From the NCBI GenBank assembly GCA_041675285.1, contig JBAYTZ010000004.1, positions 124,001-188,000 on the forward strand: DNA of 64,000 nucleotides, written 5' to 3'. The notes under the pieces were generated by a model. It made no database searches, was not told the DNA's origin, and worked only from the letters and a program-made list of their open reading frames with translations. Positions 46,901 to 55,173 of this stretch are shown here, piece by piece (position 1 is the first letter of the stretch; each line of letters begins with the position of its first letter). Made by a program: the position numbers and the translations under genes. The DNA is from Candidatus Delongbacteria bacterium (GTDB lineage Bacteria > CAIWAD01).

Positions 46901-47959
46901 ATGGCTAACAAGCCGGATCTCGTCGTTGGCACTTCGCTGAACGCCAAACGCTGGCGCAAATTCAAGTCCATGAAGCGGGGCTACTGGTCGCTGCTCATCT
47001 TCTTCAGCACCTACCTGCTCTCCTTCGGCCTGCCGCTGGTGGTGGGCAACCAGGCCCTGGTGGTGAAGCATCAGGGCGAGTACCACTTCCCGCTCTTCAC
47101 CAGCTACATCTCGGCCCAGGAACTGGGGCAGAACCGGATCGGCGATCCCAACTACCGCAACCTGAAAGCCCAGTACAAGGCCGAGGGCAAGGGCGACTTC
47201 GTGCTGATGCCGGTCTATCCCTACGGGCCCAAGGAAAGCCTGCTGGACCTGCCCGGCACGCCGCCCCACCGCCCGGGCGGAACCCACTGGCTGGGCACGG
47301 ACGACCGGGCCCGGGACGTGCTGTCGCGGCTGGTCTACGGGTACCGCGTGTCCATCAGCTTCGCCCTGGTGGTGACCATCTTCTCCTACCTGATCGGCGT
47401 GAGCGTGGGCGGGCTGCTGGGCTACTACGGCGGCACCTTCGACATCCTGGTGCAGCGCCTGGTGGAGTTGTGGTCCGCCGTGCCCTTCCTGTTCATGATC
47501 ATGATCATCGTCACGCTGGTGAAGCCCAGTTTCTGGCTGCTGGCCGTGCTCATGATCATGTGGGGTTGGATGGGCATCACGCGCTACGTGCGCGGCGAGT
47601 TCTACCGCGAGAAGACCAAGGACTACGTGCAGGCGGCGGTGAGCATGGGCGCCAGCGACCGGCGGATCATCTTCAAGCACATCCTGCCCAACAGCCTGAC
47701 GCCGATCATCAGTTTCGGCCCCTTCGCCGTGGTGGGCAACATCGGCGCGCTGGTCTCGCTGGATTACCTGGGCTTCGGCCTGCCGCCGGAGGAACCGTCC
47801 TGGGGCAACATGGTGAAGGTGGGCATGGCCAACATCACCGACTGGTGGCTGGTGCTGGCGCCGGAAGCGGCCTTCTTCCTGACCCTGTTGATGGTGGTGT
47901 TCATCGGCGAAGGCATCCGCGAGGCCTTCGATCCCAAGGTCTACTCGCGCCTGCGCTAG
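46901..47959 (+). CDS. oppC: Oligopeptide ABC transporter permease, OppC/YejE type
   Basis: 352 residues. TM1 (YWSLLIFFSTYLLSFGLPLV) is followed by a periplasmic stretch of about 90 residues (QGEYHFPLFTSYISAQELGQ) and HWLGTDDRARDVLSRLVYG, the OppC hallmark. The EAA loop is YVQAAVSMGASDRRIIFKHI, then LPNSLTPI. The long region between TM1 and the core, with PLFTSYISAQEL, is like YejE. Eighteen bases after oppB. Confidence 0.95.
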   Translation: MANKPDLVVGTSLNAKRWRKFKSMKRGYWSLLIFFSTYLLSFGLPLVVGNQALVVKHQGEYHFPLFTSYISAQELGQNRIGDPNYRNLKAQYKAEGKGDFVLMPVYPYGPKESLLDLPGTPPHRPGGTHWLGTDDRARDVLSRLVYGYRVSISFALVVTIFSYLIGVSVGGLLGYYGGTFDILVQRLVELWSAVPFLFMIMIIVTLVKPSFWLLAVLMIMWGWMGITRYVRGEFYREKTKDYVQAAVSMGASDRRIIFKHILPNSLTPIISFGPFAVVGNIGALVSLDYLGFGLPPEEPSWGNMVKVGMANITDWWLVLAPEAAFFLTLLMVVFIGEGIREAFDPKVYSRLR

Positions 47960-47986
47960 GCTGCAGCGCTGCAAGGAGCTTTTCGC

Positions 47987-49042
47987 ATGAGTCAACTGAA
48001 CCAAGCTGCCCCGCGCCCGCCGGCCGGAGCGGACGTGCTGTTCGAGATCCGCAACCTGCAGACCCACTTCTACACGGAGGCGGGCACCGTGCAGGCGGTG
48101 GACAACGTGTCCTTCAACATCCTCCGGGGCGAGGTGCTGGGCATCGTGGGCGAGTCGGGCAGCGGCAAGTCCGTCACCTGCCTGTCCATCAACCGCCTGA
48201 TTCCCGATCCGCCGGGCCGCATCGTGGGCGGCGAGATCCTCTACCACAAGGACGGCCAGGCCATCAACCTGCTCTCGCTCTCCTACGACGAGATGCGCAA
48301 GTTCCGCGGCCAGGACATCGGCATGATCTTCCAGGAGCCGATGACCAGCCTGAACCCCGTCTTCACCATCGGCATGCAAATGACCGAGGCCGTGCGCTTC
48401 CACCGCAACATCAGCAAGCAGGAAGCCCGCACGCTGGGCATCGAGATGCTGGCGCTGGTGGGCATCCCGGCCCCCGAGAAGCGGATGGACGACTATCCGC
48501 ACCAATTCAGCGGCGGCATGCGCCAGCGGGTGATGATCGCCATGGCCCTGGTCTGCAACCCGGCCCTGCTCATCGCCGACGAGCCCACCACCGCGCTGGA
48601 CGTGACCATCCAGGCCCAGATCCTCCAGCTGATGCTGCAGATGAAGGAGAAGCGCCAGGAGGCCTCCATCGTGCTGGTCACCCACGATCTGGCGGTGGTG
48701 GCGGAAACCTGCGAGCGCGTCATCGTGATGTACGGCGGGCACATCCAGGAGGTGGCGAGCAGCCACGTCCTGTTCAACACGCCGGCCCATCCCTACACCG
48801 CCGGTCTGCTGGGCAGCCTGCCCCGGCCGGACAAGGAGCGCCAGCACCGCCTGTCCACCATCCGCGGCTCCGTGCCCTCCATGCTGGAGATGCCCAAGGG
48901 CTGCCGCTTCTGCACCCGCTGCGACAAGGCCATGCCGCACTGCGAAAGCCTGGTGCCGGATCTGGTGGAACTGGCCGCGGACCACCAGGTGCGCTGCCAC
49001 CTGTATTCCAAGGACGCCAAGCTGCGGGGAGAGAACGCATGA
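47987..49042 (+). CDS. oppD: Oligopeptide ABC transporter ATPase, OppD/DppD type
   Basis: 351 residues. Walker A GESGSGKS, Q-loop MIFQEPMTSLNPVF, signature FSGGMRQRVMIAMAL, Walker B LLIADEPTTALD and the switch His in VTHDLAVVAE. The C-terminal oligopeptide-transporter domain has the cysteine cluster (GCRFCTRCDKAMPHC) that binds an iron-sulfur cluster in some relatives. A GGAGC Shine-Dalgarno precedes the ATG. Energises uptake together with OppF. Confidence 0.96.
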   Translation: MSQLNQAAPRPPAGADVLFEIRNLQTHFYTEAGTVQAVDNVSFNILRGEVLGIVGESGSGKSVTCLSINRLIPDPPGRIVGGEILYHKDGQAINLLSLSYDEMRKFRGQDIGMIFQEPMTSLNPVFTIGMQMTEAVRFHRNISKQEARTLGIEMLALVGIPAPEKRMDDYPHQFSGGMRQRVMIAMALVCNPALLIADEPTTALDVTIQAQILQLMLQMKEKRQEASIVLVTHDLAVVAETCERVIVMYGGHIQEVASSHVLFNTPAHPYTAGLLGSLPRPDKERQHRLSTIRGSVPSMLEMPKGCRFCTRCDKAMPHCESLVPDLVELAADHQVRCHLYSKDAKLRGENA

Positions 49043-50064
49043 GCACGGAGAGCGACAAGAACGCCCTGCTGCGCGTGGAGGATTTGCGCGTCCACTTCCC
49101 GATCCACGGCGGCATCATGCTGCACAAGGTCGCCGAAGTGAAGGCCGTGGACGGCGTGAGTTTCGAACTGAACAAGGGCGAGACCCTGGGCCTGGTGGGC
49201 GAGTCCGGCTGCGGCAAGACCACCGTGGGCCGGGCCATCGTGAACATCCTCCAGTCGGGCTCGCCGGACGTGGAGGTCCACGGCAAGATCAACTTCAACA
49301 CCTCGGAGGACGGCTGGGTGGACCTGGCGCGGCTGAAGCGCAACCAGATGCGCAAGTACCGCAGCGACATCCAGATGATTTTCCAGGATCCCTTCTCCAG
49401 CCTCAACCCGCGCATGCTGGTGCGGGACATCATCGCCGAGCCGCTGCAGATCACCCAGCCGGGCATGAAGGTGGCGGACGTCAACGAACGCGTCTTCTGG
49501 CTGCTGGACAAGGTGGGCCTCTCCAAGGAACAGGCCTACCGCTACCCACACGAGTTCTCCGGCGGCCAGCGCCAGCGGGTGGGTTTCGCCCGCGCCCTGG
49601 CCACCAATCCCCAGCTGATCGTGGCCGACGAGCCGGTGAGCGCGCTGGACGTCTCCATCCAGGCCCAGGTGATCAACCTGCTGCAGGACCTGCAGGAGGA
49701 GTTCAACCTGACCTACGTGTTCATCGCCCACGACCTCTCGGTGGTGGAGCACATCAGCAACCGCATCGCCGTGATGTACCTGGGCTGCATGGTGGAGCTG
49801 GGCAAGGCCCAGGACATCTACCGCAACCCCAAGCATCCCTACACCAAGGCCCTGCTGGAGGCCGTGCCGCTGCCGGATCCGGACCGCGTGAAGACCAAGG
49901 ATCGCAAGCTCCTGCAGGGCGACGTGCCCAACCCCATCGCCAAGCCCAGCGGCTGCGCCTTCCGCACGCGCTGCCCGGTGGTGCGCCCGGAGTGCGCGCG
50001 GGACATCCCCGCCTACCGCACCCTGGCCGACGGCCGTCAGGTGGCGTGTCCCTTCGCGGAGTGA
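49039..50064 (+). CDS. oppF: Oligopeptide ABC transporter ATPase, OppF/DppF type
   Basis: 341 residues from ATG 49039, overlapping the oppD stop as ATGA. Walker A GESGCGKTTVGRAI, Q-loop MIFQDPFSSLNPRM, signature FSGGQRQRVGFARAL, Walker B LIVADEPVSALD and switch FIAHDLSVVEH. The C-terminal cysteine cluster is GCAFRTRCPVVRPEC. Last gene of the importer; a strong terminator follows. Confidence 0.96.
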   Translation: MSTESDKNALLRVEDLRVHFPIHGGIMLHKVAEVKAVDGVSFELNKGETLGLVGESGCGKTTVGRAIVNILQSGSPDVEVHGKINFNTSEDGWVDLARLKRNQMRKYRSDIQMIFQDPFSSLNPRMLVRDIIAEPLQITQPGMKVADVNERVFWLLDKVGLSKEQAYRYPHEFSGGQRQRVGFARALATNPQLIVADEPVSALDVSIQAQVINLLQDLQEEFNLTYVFIAHDLSVVEHISNRIAVMYLGCMVELGKAQDIYRNPKHPYTKALLEAVPLPDPDRVKTKDRKLLQGDVPNPIAKPSGCAFRTRCPVVRPECARDIPAYRTLADGRQVACPFAE

Positions 50065-50115
50065 CGAAATGAGTTCTAGGACTTCCTCGGCTGACATGAG
50101 TTGGACATTGCAGAA

Positions 50116-50140
50116 CGAGGCCCCCGCGGGGGCCTCGTTT
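50116..50140 (+). terminator. Intrinsic terminator of the ABC importer operon
   Basis: CGAGGCCCCC / GGGGGCCTCG, a perfect ten-base stem with a two-base centre followed by TTTG, about 50 bases after the oppF stop. Confidence 0.85.
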
Positions 50141-50532
50141 GCGCTGCGGTCGTGGAGCACCCCCCGCTCTGGATTGGACTCCGGGAACAGGGTGTCCTGA
50201 CCGAGAAATTTGCGGTCCGGAAAGGGTGCTGGTGACGGCTTGTGGCTTTGTTTCCCGCGCCCGGTCCGAACCTGGAGGTGTGGTCCGGCTGACCGGAAAA
50301 CGCCCCCTTCGACGCTTGCGAGGTTAGCTGGCGGGCTGGGGCCGAAGAGATTGCCCCGCGCCGGGTGGCGCTTCGCCCCGATAGTTGGGTCCCCCGCTCC
50401 CGCACCGGCGGGATTCAGCGATGCGCTGGCAACGTAGACATGAGGCTGCAAGAGTGCAAGGGGCTGGCGGGGCGCGGGCGCTCCGCTGCCGGAGAGGCCC
50501 GCGGCCTCTTTCCCCTACTTTGTTCGTGGCCA
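50141..50532. other. Gene-free leader region before the cysteine-rich protein gene
   Basis: About 390 bases. I searched by eye for tRNA, RNase P, tmRNA, SRP RNA and cobalamin or other riboswitch cores and recognised none. Short GC-rich inverted repeats are present but no consistent structure. Confidence 0.45.
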
Positions 50533-50561
50533 TTGACTTACAGCCGGCAGGCAGCTATCCT
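50533..50561 (+). promoter_or_regulatory. Sigma70-type promoter of the cysteine-rich protein / TonB receptor pair
   Basis: TTGACT (50533-50538), exactly 17 bases, TATCCT (50556-50561), 28 bases before the ATG. The best-looking promoter in the window. No metal-regulator operator was recognised around it. Confidence 0.7.
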
Positions 50562-50589
50562 TGGCCCCACGCAAAACCGGGACGATTCC

Positions 50590-51096
50590 ATGAACAGGCG
50601 CAGCGCAGCCAGTCGACTTCCCCACCAGGCCCGGACTCCGGGCGGCTGGCGGGCGTGGACGGCCCTGCTGCTGCTCCTGCCTCTCCTGAATTTCGTGCTG
50701 GCCCAGCCCCGGCTGGCCGCCGATCTGCCGGCGGCCCCCCAGACCATCAGCGGGGACGAGGCCTGCGCCTGCTGCACGGGGGACGCTCCCGCGGCGGAAA
50801 GCGAGTGCTGCTGCTGCGGGCCGGAGTCGGTCAGCGGAGCTGCGGACTGCGCCGACGCCGCGCCTCCCGCCAGTCTGCCCCGGGTGGAGAATCCCGCGCT
50901 GCCGGATCCCGACGGCTGTTGCGAGCAGAGCACCACGGCCTGTGCCTGCGGCAGTCCGGTGCCCGTGCTGCTGGCCTGCCTGTCCGCGGAACCCGGTCTG
51001 CCGCAGCCCCTTTGCCTGGGTCTCAGCGTCCGCTTCCAGCCGAATGCGCCGCCGGACTGCGGCCCGGCGCCGCCGGAGCATCCCCCCCAAGCCTGA
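50590..51096 (+). CDS. Small cysteine-rich exported protein, unknown
   Basis: 168 residues. A long basic n-region and hydrophobic core (AWTALLLLLPLLNFVLA) form a signal peptide. The mature part has 15 cysteines, grouped as CACC, CCCC, CC and CAC, in a Pro/Ala/acidic background, with a Pro-rich tail (PPDCGPAPPEHPPQA). Such spacing could bind thiophilic metals or form disulfides; this is inference. It directly precedes the TonB receptor, which itself has a CxxC in the plug. The arrangement recalls the small cysteine-containing exported proteins found ahead of TonB receptors in Bacteroidota (HYC_CC_PP type), but an HYC motif is absent. I do not recognise the family. Confidence 0.6.
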   Translation: MNRRSAASRLPHQARTPGGWRAWTALLLLLPLLNFVLAQPRLAADLPAAPQTISGDEACACCTGDAPAAESECCCCGPESVSGAADCADAAPPASLPRVENPALPDPDGCCEQSTTACACGSPVPVLLACLSAEPGLPQPLCLGLSVRFQPNAPPDCGPAPPEHPPQA

Positions 51097-51241
51097 GCCT
51101 TTCTTCCGGAGCTCGTCCGCCTCAGGCGGCGGCTTCGCCATACCCGTCATCATCAGCATTCCCGGCCCTGCGCGATTCGTGCGCGGGGTGGCGTCGTCGC
51201 CGCGGAGCGTCCGTCGGGAACGGGGAAGAAAGGAAGGAATC

Positions 51242-53404
51242 ATGTTCAAGCCATTGCCGGTCGTCAGCGGACTGACGGCCCTGCTGCTGGCGCTGCCCCT
51301 GCGGGCCGCCATGCTGCACGTGGAAGTGAAGGACCCCGCGGGCCAGCCCGTGGCCGGCGCCAACGTGGTGCTGCCGGACGGGCGCGGGGCGGCCACCTCC
51401 CTGGAGGGGCTGGCCGTGCTGAACGGCGTGACGGGTCCCCTGGAACTCACCGTCAGCTGCCTGGGCTACGCGCCCCAGACCCGGCGGCTGGATCTGCCCG
51501 CCCAGGGACACGAGAGCCTCCAACTCGTCCTGCAGCCCGACACCCGGCCGCTGGAGGAACTGACCGTCACGGCCCAGCGCCGCAGCGGGATGGATCTCTC
51601 CGGCGAGCGGGCCACCGAAGTGCTGGCCGGCGAGGAGGCCGCCGCGCTGAGCATCGACGGCAGCGCGCGCGCCGCCCTGGGCGGACTGACGGGCATCGAC
51701 ACCCGGCCCTGCGGCCTCTGCGGAAGCGCGGGCGTGGGCTTGCAGGGCCTGGACCCCAACTACACCCAGATCACCATGGACGGACTCTCCCTGATGAGCG
51801 GCGTGGGCGCGCTCTACGGGATGGACGCGGTGGGCGTGGGCGGACTCGCCTCCCTGGCCGTGACCCGGGGCGCCACCACCGTGGCCGAAGGTGGCGGCGC
51901 CGTGGCCGGCAGTGTGGACTTGACCAGCCGCCGGCCCGACGGGCGCGACACCCTGCGCGTGCGCCTGTCCGTGGGCGACGGCTGGCGCCACGGCCTGGGC
52001 TTCACGGCCGGCCAGCAGGTGCTGGGCACGCCCGTGCTGCTCAACGCCGACTGGGCGGCTGATCCCAACCGGCTGGACCGCAACGCCGACCGCCTGACGG
52101 ACACGCCCCAATTGTCCCGGCTGGCCGGACAGCTGAGCCTAGGCCGCAGCGGCCACGGCCTGGCCTGGGGTCTGCGGGCCACGGGCACGCGGGAGCGGCG
52201 CTTCGCCGGCGACACGGGCTGGGAAGAGAGCGACCGGGGCAGCAGCCTGGTCTACGGACGCGACATCTTCATCCGGCGCGGCGAGCTGCGGATGAACGTG
52301 GAGGGCCTGCAGGGCGCCCGGCGCTGGAACGTGGCCGGCGCGCTGGTCGGCCACGAGCAGGACAGCTGGTACGGGCCCACGGCCTTCGACGCCTCCCAGC
52401 GGATGCTGGTGGCTCAGGCGCAGCTGGAACAGGGCTGGAGCGGCGGGGGCTTCACGCGCCTCCAGGCCGGTTGGCTGGACGACCGCTACGAGGACGGGCT
52501 GACGCTGCCCACGGATCGCCACGACCAGGTGCCCAGTCTGGCGCTGAGCCAGTCCGGCCTGCTGAAGGCCCTGAGCTGGGAGGGAGGCCTGCGGCTGGAG
52601 GGGCAGGAGGAGGGCTGGATTCCGCTGCTGCGCGGCTCGCTGGCCGGCTCGCCCGCCCGGGACCTGACCCTGCGCGCCAGCGCCAGCCAGGGCTACCGGG
52701 TCGTGACCCTGTTCAGCCTGGACAAGGCCGTGCACGCGGGTTTCGACCACGTGGAGCTGCCGGCGCGCCTCAAGCCCGAGCGCTCCTTGAGCCTGAACTT
52801 GGGCCTGCAGCACAAGCTGCCGCTGGGCACTGGTCGCTGGCAGGGGGACTTGTCGCTGTTCGCGGTGGAGTTTCGGGAGAAGGCCATCCTGCGCTACACG
52901 GCCGAAGTGGGCCACCTGCGCTATGGCAACGCGGAACGAGCCTACAGCCGCGGCGTGGAAGCCCGGGCGGACTGGCAGAGCTGGTCCGGCTGGCACCTGG
53001 CGGCGGGCGGCACCTGGAGCCGCGTGCGACTCAAGCTGGCGGAGGGCTGGGTGGCCGAGGAACTGGCGGGCTCGTGGACGGCCTCGGCCCTGGCGGGGCG
53101 GCGGGGCTTCGGATCCTGGCCGGGGTTGGGGGCCGAGCTGCGCTGGCGGGTCACCGGGCCGCAGCCGATGCCCGCGGGCCGCGGCCGCGGCCAGACGCCG
53201 ACCTGGTCCGTGCTGGACCTGGGCCTGGACCAGCGCGCCGGGAGCTGGACGCTGGGACTGGACGTGGAGAACCTGCTGGACTACGTGCAGCCGGACAACC
53301 CGCTGGCGCTGGGTGGCGGCCACGAGGGCATGCTGGACTCGGCGCTGATCTACGGCCCGCTGGTGGGCCGCCGGGTGCGGCTGCGGGCGGAGCTGGCCTT
53401 CTAG
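51242..53404 (+). CDS. TonB-dependent outer-membrane receptor with carboxypeptidase-like N-terminal domain and CxxC plug motif
   Basis: 720 residues from ATG 51242, preceded by AAGGAAGGAATC. Signal peptide (GLTALLLALPLRAA); a carboxypeptidase-regulatory-like domain (VEVKDPAGQPVAGANVVLPD to LVLQ, ~25-105), typical of FCB receptors; LEELTVTAQRR; then the plug with TRPCGLCGSAGVGLQGLDPN and YTQITMDGLSLMSG, followed by VTRGATTVAEGGGAVAGSVD. The 22-strand barrel fills the rest, with the final domain LGLDVENLLDY and a terminal Phe (RLRAELAF). The CxxC ahead of the plug beta-hairpin also occurs in a subset of Bacteroidota receptors. The substrate is unknown; metal or cofactor uptake is a guess from the cysteine-rich neighbour. 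Confidence 0.93.
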   Translation: MFKPLPVVSGLTALLLALPLRAAMLHVEVKDPAGQPVAGANVVLPDGRGAATSLEGLAVLNGVTGPLELTVSCLGYAPQTRRLDLPAQGHESLQLVLQPDTRPLEELTVTAQRRSGMDLSGERATEVLAGEEAAALSIDGSARAALGGLTGIDTRPCGLCGSAGVGLQGLDPNYTQITMDGLSLMSGVGALYGMDAVGVGGLASLAVTRGATTVAEGGGAVAGSVDLTSRRPDGRDTLRVRLSVGDGWRHGLGFTAGQQVLGTPVLLNADWAADPNRLDRNADRLTDTPQLSRLAGQLSLGRSGHGLAWGLRATGTRERRFAGDTGWEESDRGSSLVYGRDIFIRRGELRMNVEGLQGARRWNVAGALVGHEQDSWYGPTAFDASQRMLVAQAQLEQGWSGGGFTRLQAGWLDDRYEDGLTLPTDRHDQVPSLALSQSGLLKALSWEGGLRLEGQEEGWIPLLRGSLAGSPARDLTLRASASQGYRVVTLFSLDKAVHAGFDHVELPARLKPERSLSLNLGLQHKLPLGTGRWQGDLSLFAVEFREKAILRYTAEVGHLRYGNAERAYSRGVEARADWQSWSGWHLAAGGTWSRVRLKLAEGWVAEELAGSWTASALAGRRGFGSWPGLGAELRWRVTGPQPMPAGRGRGQTPTWSVLDLGLDQRAGSWTLGLDVENLLDYVQPDNPLALGGGHEGMLDSALIYGPLVGRRVRLRAELAF

Positions 53405-53481
53405 CAGACTGTCTCACGCGAATCTGCGAGGCGCCGCCCGCTGCCGTTCCCACCTGGAGCGGTTGCCGGGTCAGCCCGCCA

Positions 53482-53509
53482 CAAGACGCCGGCTTCGGCC
53501 GGCGTCTTG
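53482..53509 (+). terminator. Hairpin after the TonB receptor gene
   Basis: A perfect 12-base stem CAAGACGCCGGC / GCCGGCGTCTTG with a TTCG tetraloop, about 80 bases after the receptor stop. The downstream sequence (CTGTTCC) is only mildly T-rich. Confidence 0.7.
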
Positions 53510-53522
53510 CTGTTCCCCTGGC

Positions 53523-53684
53523 TCAGAGCGCGCGGGCCAAGCGACGCCGCTCCCGCAGGGCGAAGAGCGCCAGCGCGGCCGTGGCGCCCAGGCCGTCGGC
53601 CAGCATGTCGCGCTGGGCGTCCCAGACGTCGCCCTGGGATCCCAGCACGTCCGCCCCGGCGCTGGGATCGCCCGGCTGGCCGGA
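53523..53684 (-). pseudogene. Truncated 3' copy of the DUF2238 gene
   Basis: On the minus strand this reads GDPSAGADVLGSQGDVWDAQ, then RDMLADGLGATAALALFALR and a short basic end with a stop. It aligns with the last ~55 residues of the intact DUF2238 protein at 54424-55026 (GDPTAGAEVLGSQGDVWDAQ, RDMLADLLGALAALLLYASL). Upstream of the GDP residues the similarity ends, and no start or N-terminal part is present. It is a remnant of duplication or of a second, deleted gene. Confidence 0.85.
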
Positions 53685-53839
53685 GTTGAGGCTGTGCCTG
53701 TGGCCCGGTCATCATCCTGCCTGCCTGGTTTTTGCTCGCGCCCTGCTCCGCCAAGTGCCATGTTCCGCCCGCTCCAATGCGTCAAGTCCCGGGATGTTGA
53801 TTCCCATCTTCGCGCCTTCCCCAAGGAAAGGAGTGGACC
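53685..53839. other. Short gap upstream of a lipoprotein gene
   Basis: Contains the AAAGGAGTGG ribosome-binding site of the lipoprotein at its right end; otherwise nothing recognised. Confidence 0.4.
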
Positions 53840-54418
53840 ATGAAACATGGCAACCGGACCGCTGGCCGCTGGTGGTGGATCCTGCTGCCGCCCCTGCTTC
53901 TGTGCTCCTGCGCGGCCTACCTCAACCAGGATGCCACACGGCAATTCGCGGCACGCCCGGCTGACATCAGCCTGACCGTCTTCCCCGTCCATGTGGTCAA
54001 GGGCGGCAAGCTGGACCACGACGAAGCGCTGGCACGCCGCGTGGCGGAATTCCTCAGGGCGGAGAAGCTGGCGCAACCGACCGTGGTGGCCACGTTGGTC
54101 GAAATCCCCGTCCGCTGGCGACACAACCAGGCCAAGATGGCGCAGACCAGCGCGCGGGCCTTCGCACAGCACGTGAAGGAGACCGGGCTTCAGACCGACT
54201 ACGCGCTGCTGGGCGAGATCCTTTGCACGCCGGACGAGAGGGTGATCGGCGTGCACTACTTCGTCTGCGACCGTGCCGGCCGACTGGCCAACGGCGGGCT
54301 CACCAACTCGCACTGGGAGGAATTCCAGACGGTGAAGCCGGCAAACCGCCAGGATGGCTGCGAAGTCCTGACCCGCATGCTTCAGCGCATCTGGCAAGAG
54401 GACAAGCCGGATTCCTGA
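53840..54418 (+). CDS. Lipoprotein of unknown function
   Basis: 192 residues. Signal peptide with a Trp-rich start and lipobox LLLCSC (Cys near 24). The mature domain (ISLTVFPVHVVKGGKLDHDE, then EILCTPDERVIGVHYFVCDR and LANGGLTNSHWEEF) is a small alpha/beta unit that I do not recognise. AAAGGAGTGG gives a good start. It sits between a broken and an intact copy of a DUF2238 gene and converges on the intact one with a five-base gap. Confidence 0.75.
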   Translation: MKHGNRTAGRWWWILLPPLLLCSCAAYLNQDATRQFAARPADISLTVFPVHVVKGGKLDHDEALARRVAEFLRAEKLAQPTVVATLVEIPVRWRHNQAKMAQTSARAFAQHVKETGLQTDYALLGEILCTPDERVIGVHYFVCDRAGRLANGGLTNSHWEEFQTVKPANRQDGCEVLTRMLQRIWQEDKPDS

Positions 54419-54423
54419 CCGCC

Positions 54424-55026
54424 TCAGCTGCGGTCGAAGGCACCGCGGAAGCGCAGTGACGCGTAGAGCAGCAGCGCCGCGAGCGCGCCCAACAGGTCGG
54501 CGAGCATGTCGCGCTGGGCGTCCCACACATCACCCTGCGAACCCAGCACTTCCGCCCCGGCAGTTGGATCCCCCAACACGGCGAACTGCCACTCGAAAAT
54601 CTCGTAGCCTGCGGCGACCGCCAGGATGAAGCAGAGCGGGTAGCTGAGGAGCAGAAAGCGCGAGCGCACCAGGCGCCGCCGCTGCAGCACCTCCGCGATG
54701 GCGAAGGCGTAGAAGCCCACGCTGAAGTGGGCCACCCGGTCGAAGTGGTTGCGCTGGAAACCGAAGGTGTCCGTGATCCAGTCGAAGGGCACGCGGGAGA
54801 AGGTGAAGTGGCCGCCGATGGTGTGCAGGTAGACCAGCACGGCCATCAACCCGCAGGCCAGCGGCGTGAACCGGAAGCGCCGGTGCAGGACCACCACGAT
54901 GGCCACGATGGCCAGGATGGGCAGATTCTCCGCCCACCAGACCGTGCGGTCGTAGGGCTGGATGGCCAGCAGGCCGAAGAGCAGCAGGTAGCCGGCCAGC
55001 AGCAGCAGGGGCACGTGTCGGGTCAT
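54424..55026 (-). CDS. DUF2238 (YjdF-like) membrane protein
   Basis: 200 residues from ATG 55026, with GCGAGGACCC upstream. About six hydrophobic segments. Family signatures: IGGHFTFSRVPF, FGFQRNHFDRVAHFSVGF, GYEIFEWQFAV, LGSQGDVWDAQRDMLADLLG. The conserved His, Asp and Glu residues in and near the membrane suggest a metal or catalytic site, but the function is unproven. Inner-membrane. A partial copy of the C-terminal end lies 900 bases away in the same orientation. Confidence 0.92.
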   Translation of the reverse strand: MTRHVPLLLLAGYLLLFGLLAIQPYDRTVWWAENLPILAIVAIVVVLHRRFRFTPLACGLMAVLVYLHTIGGHFTFSRVPFDWITDTFGFQRNHFDRVAHFSVGFYAFAIAEVLQRRRLVRSRFLLLSYPLCFILAVAAGYEIFEWQFAVLGDPTAGAEVLGSQGDVWDAQRDMLADLLGALAALLLYASLRFRGAFDRS

Positions 55027-55173
55027 GGGTCCTCGCCAGTTGAGGGGGTGGGGCGGTCTGTCACGCCGGAAAATCGCAATCACATGTTGCTGCGCCACTG
55101 TTGGTTCTGTTAGCCGGCGCCTGAGTTGAGTTCGTACCTTGGGGGTGCCGCTCCGAACACAGCAACAGGATTC

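Noticed and set aside
50141..50532. Possible cobalamin or other riboswitch ahead of the TonB receptor pair
   Set aside because: None of the conserved cobalamin blocks, nor RNase P, tmRNA or SRP RNA cores, could be found in the expected order.
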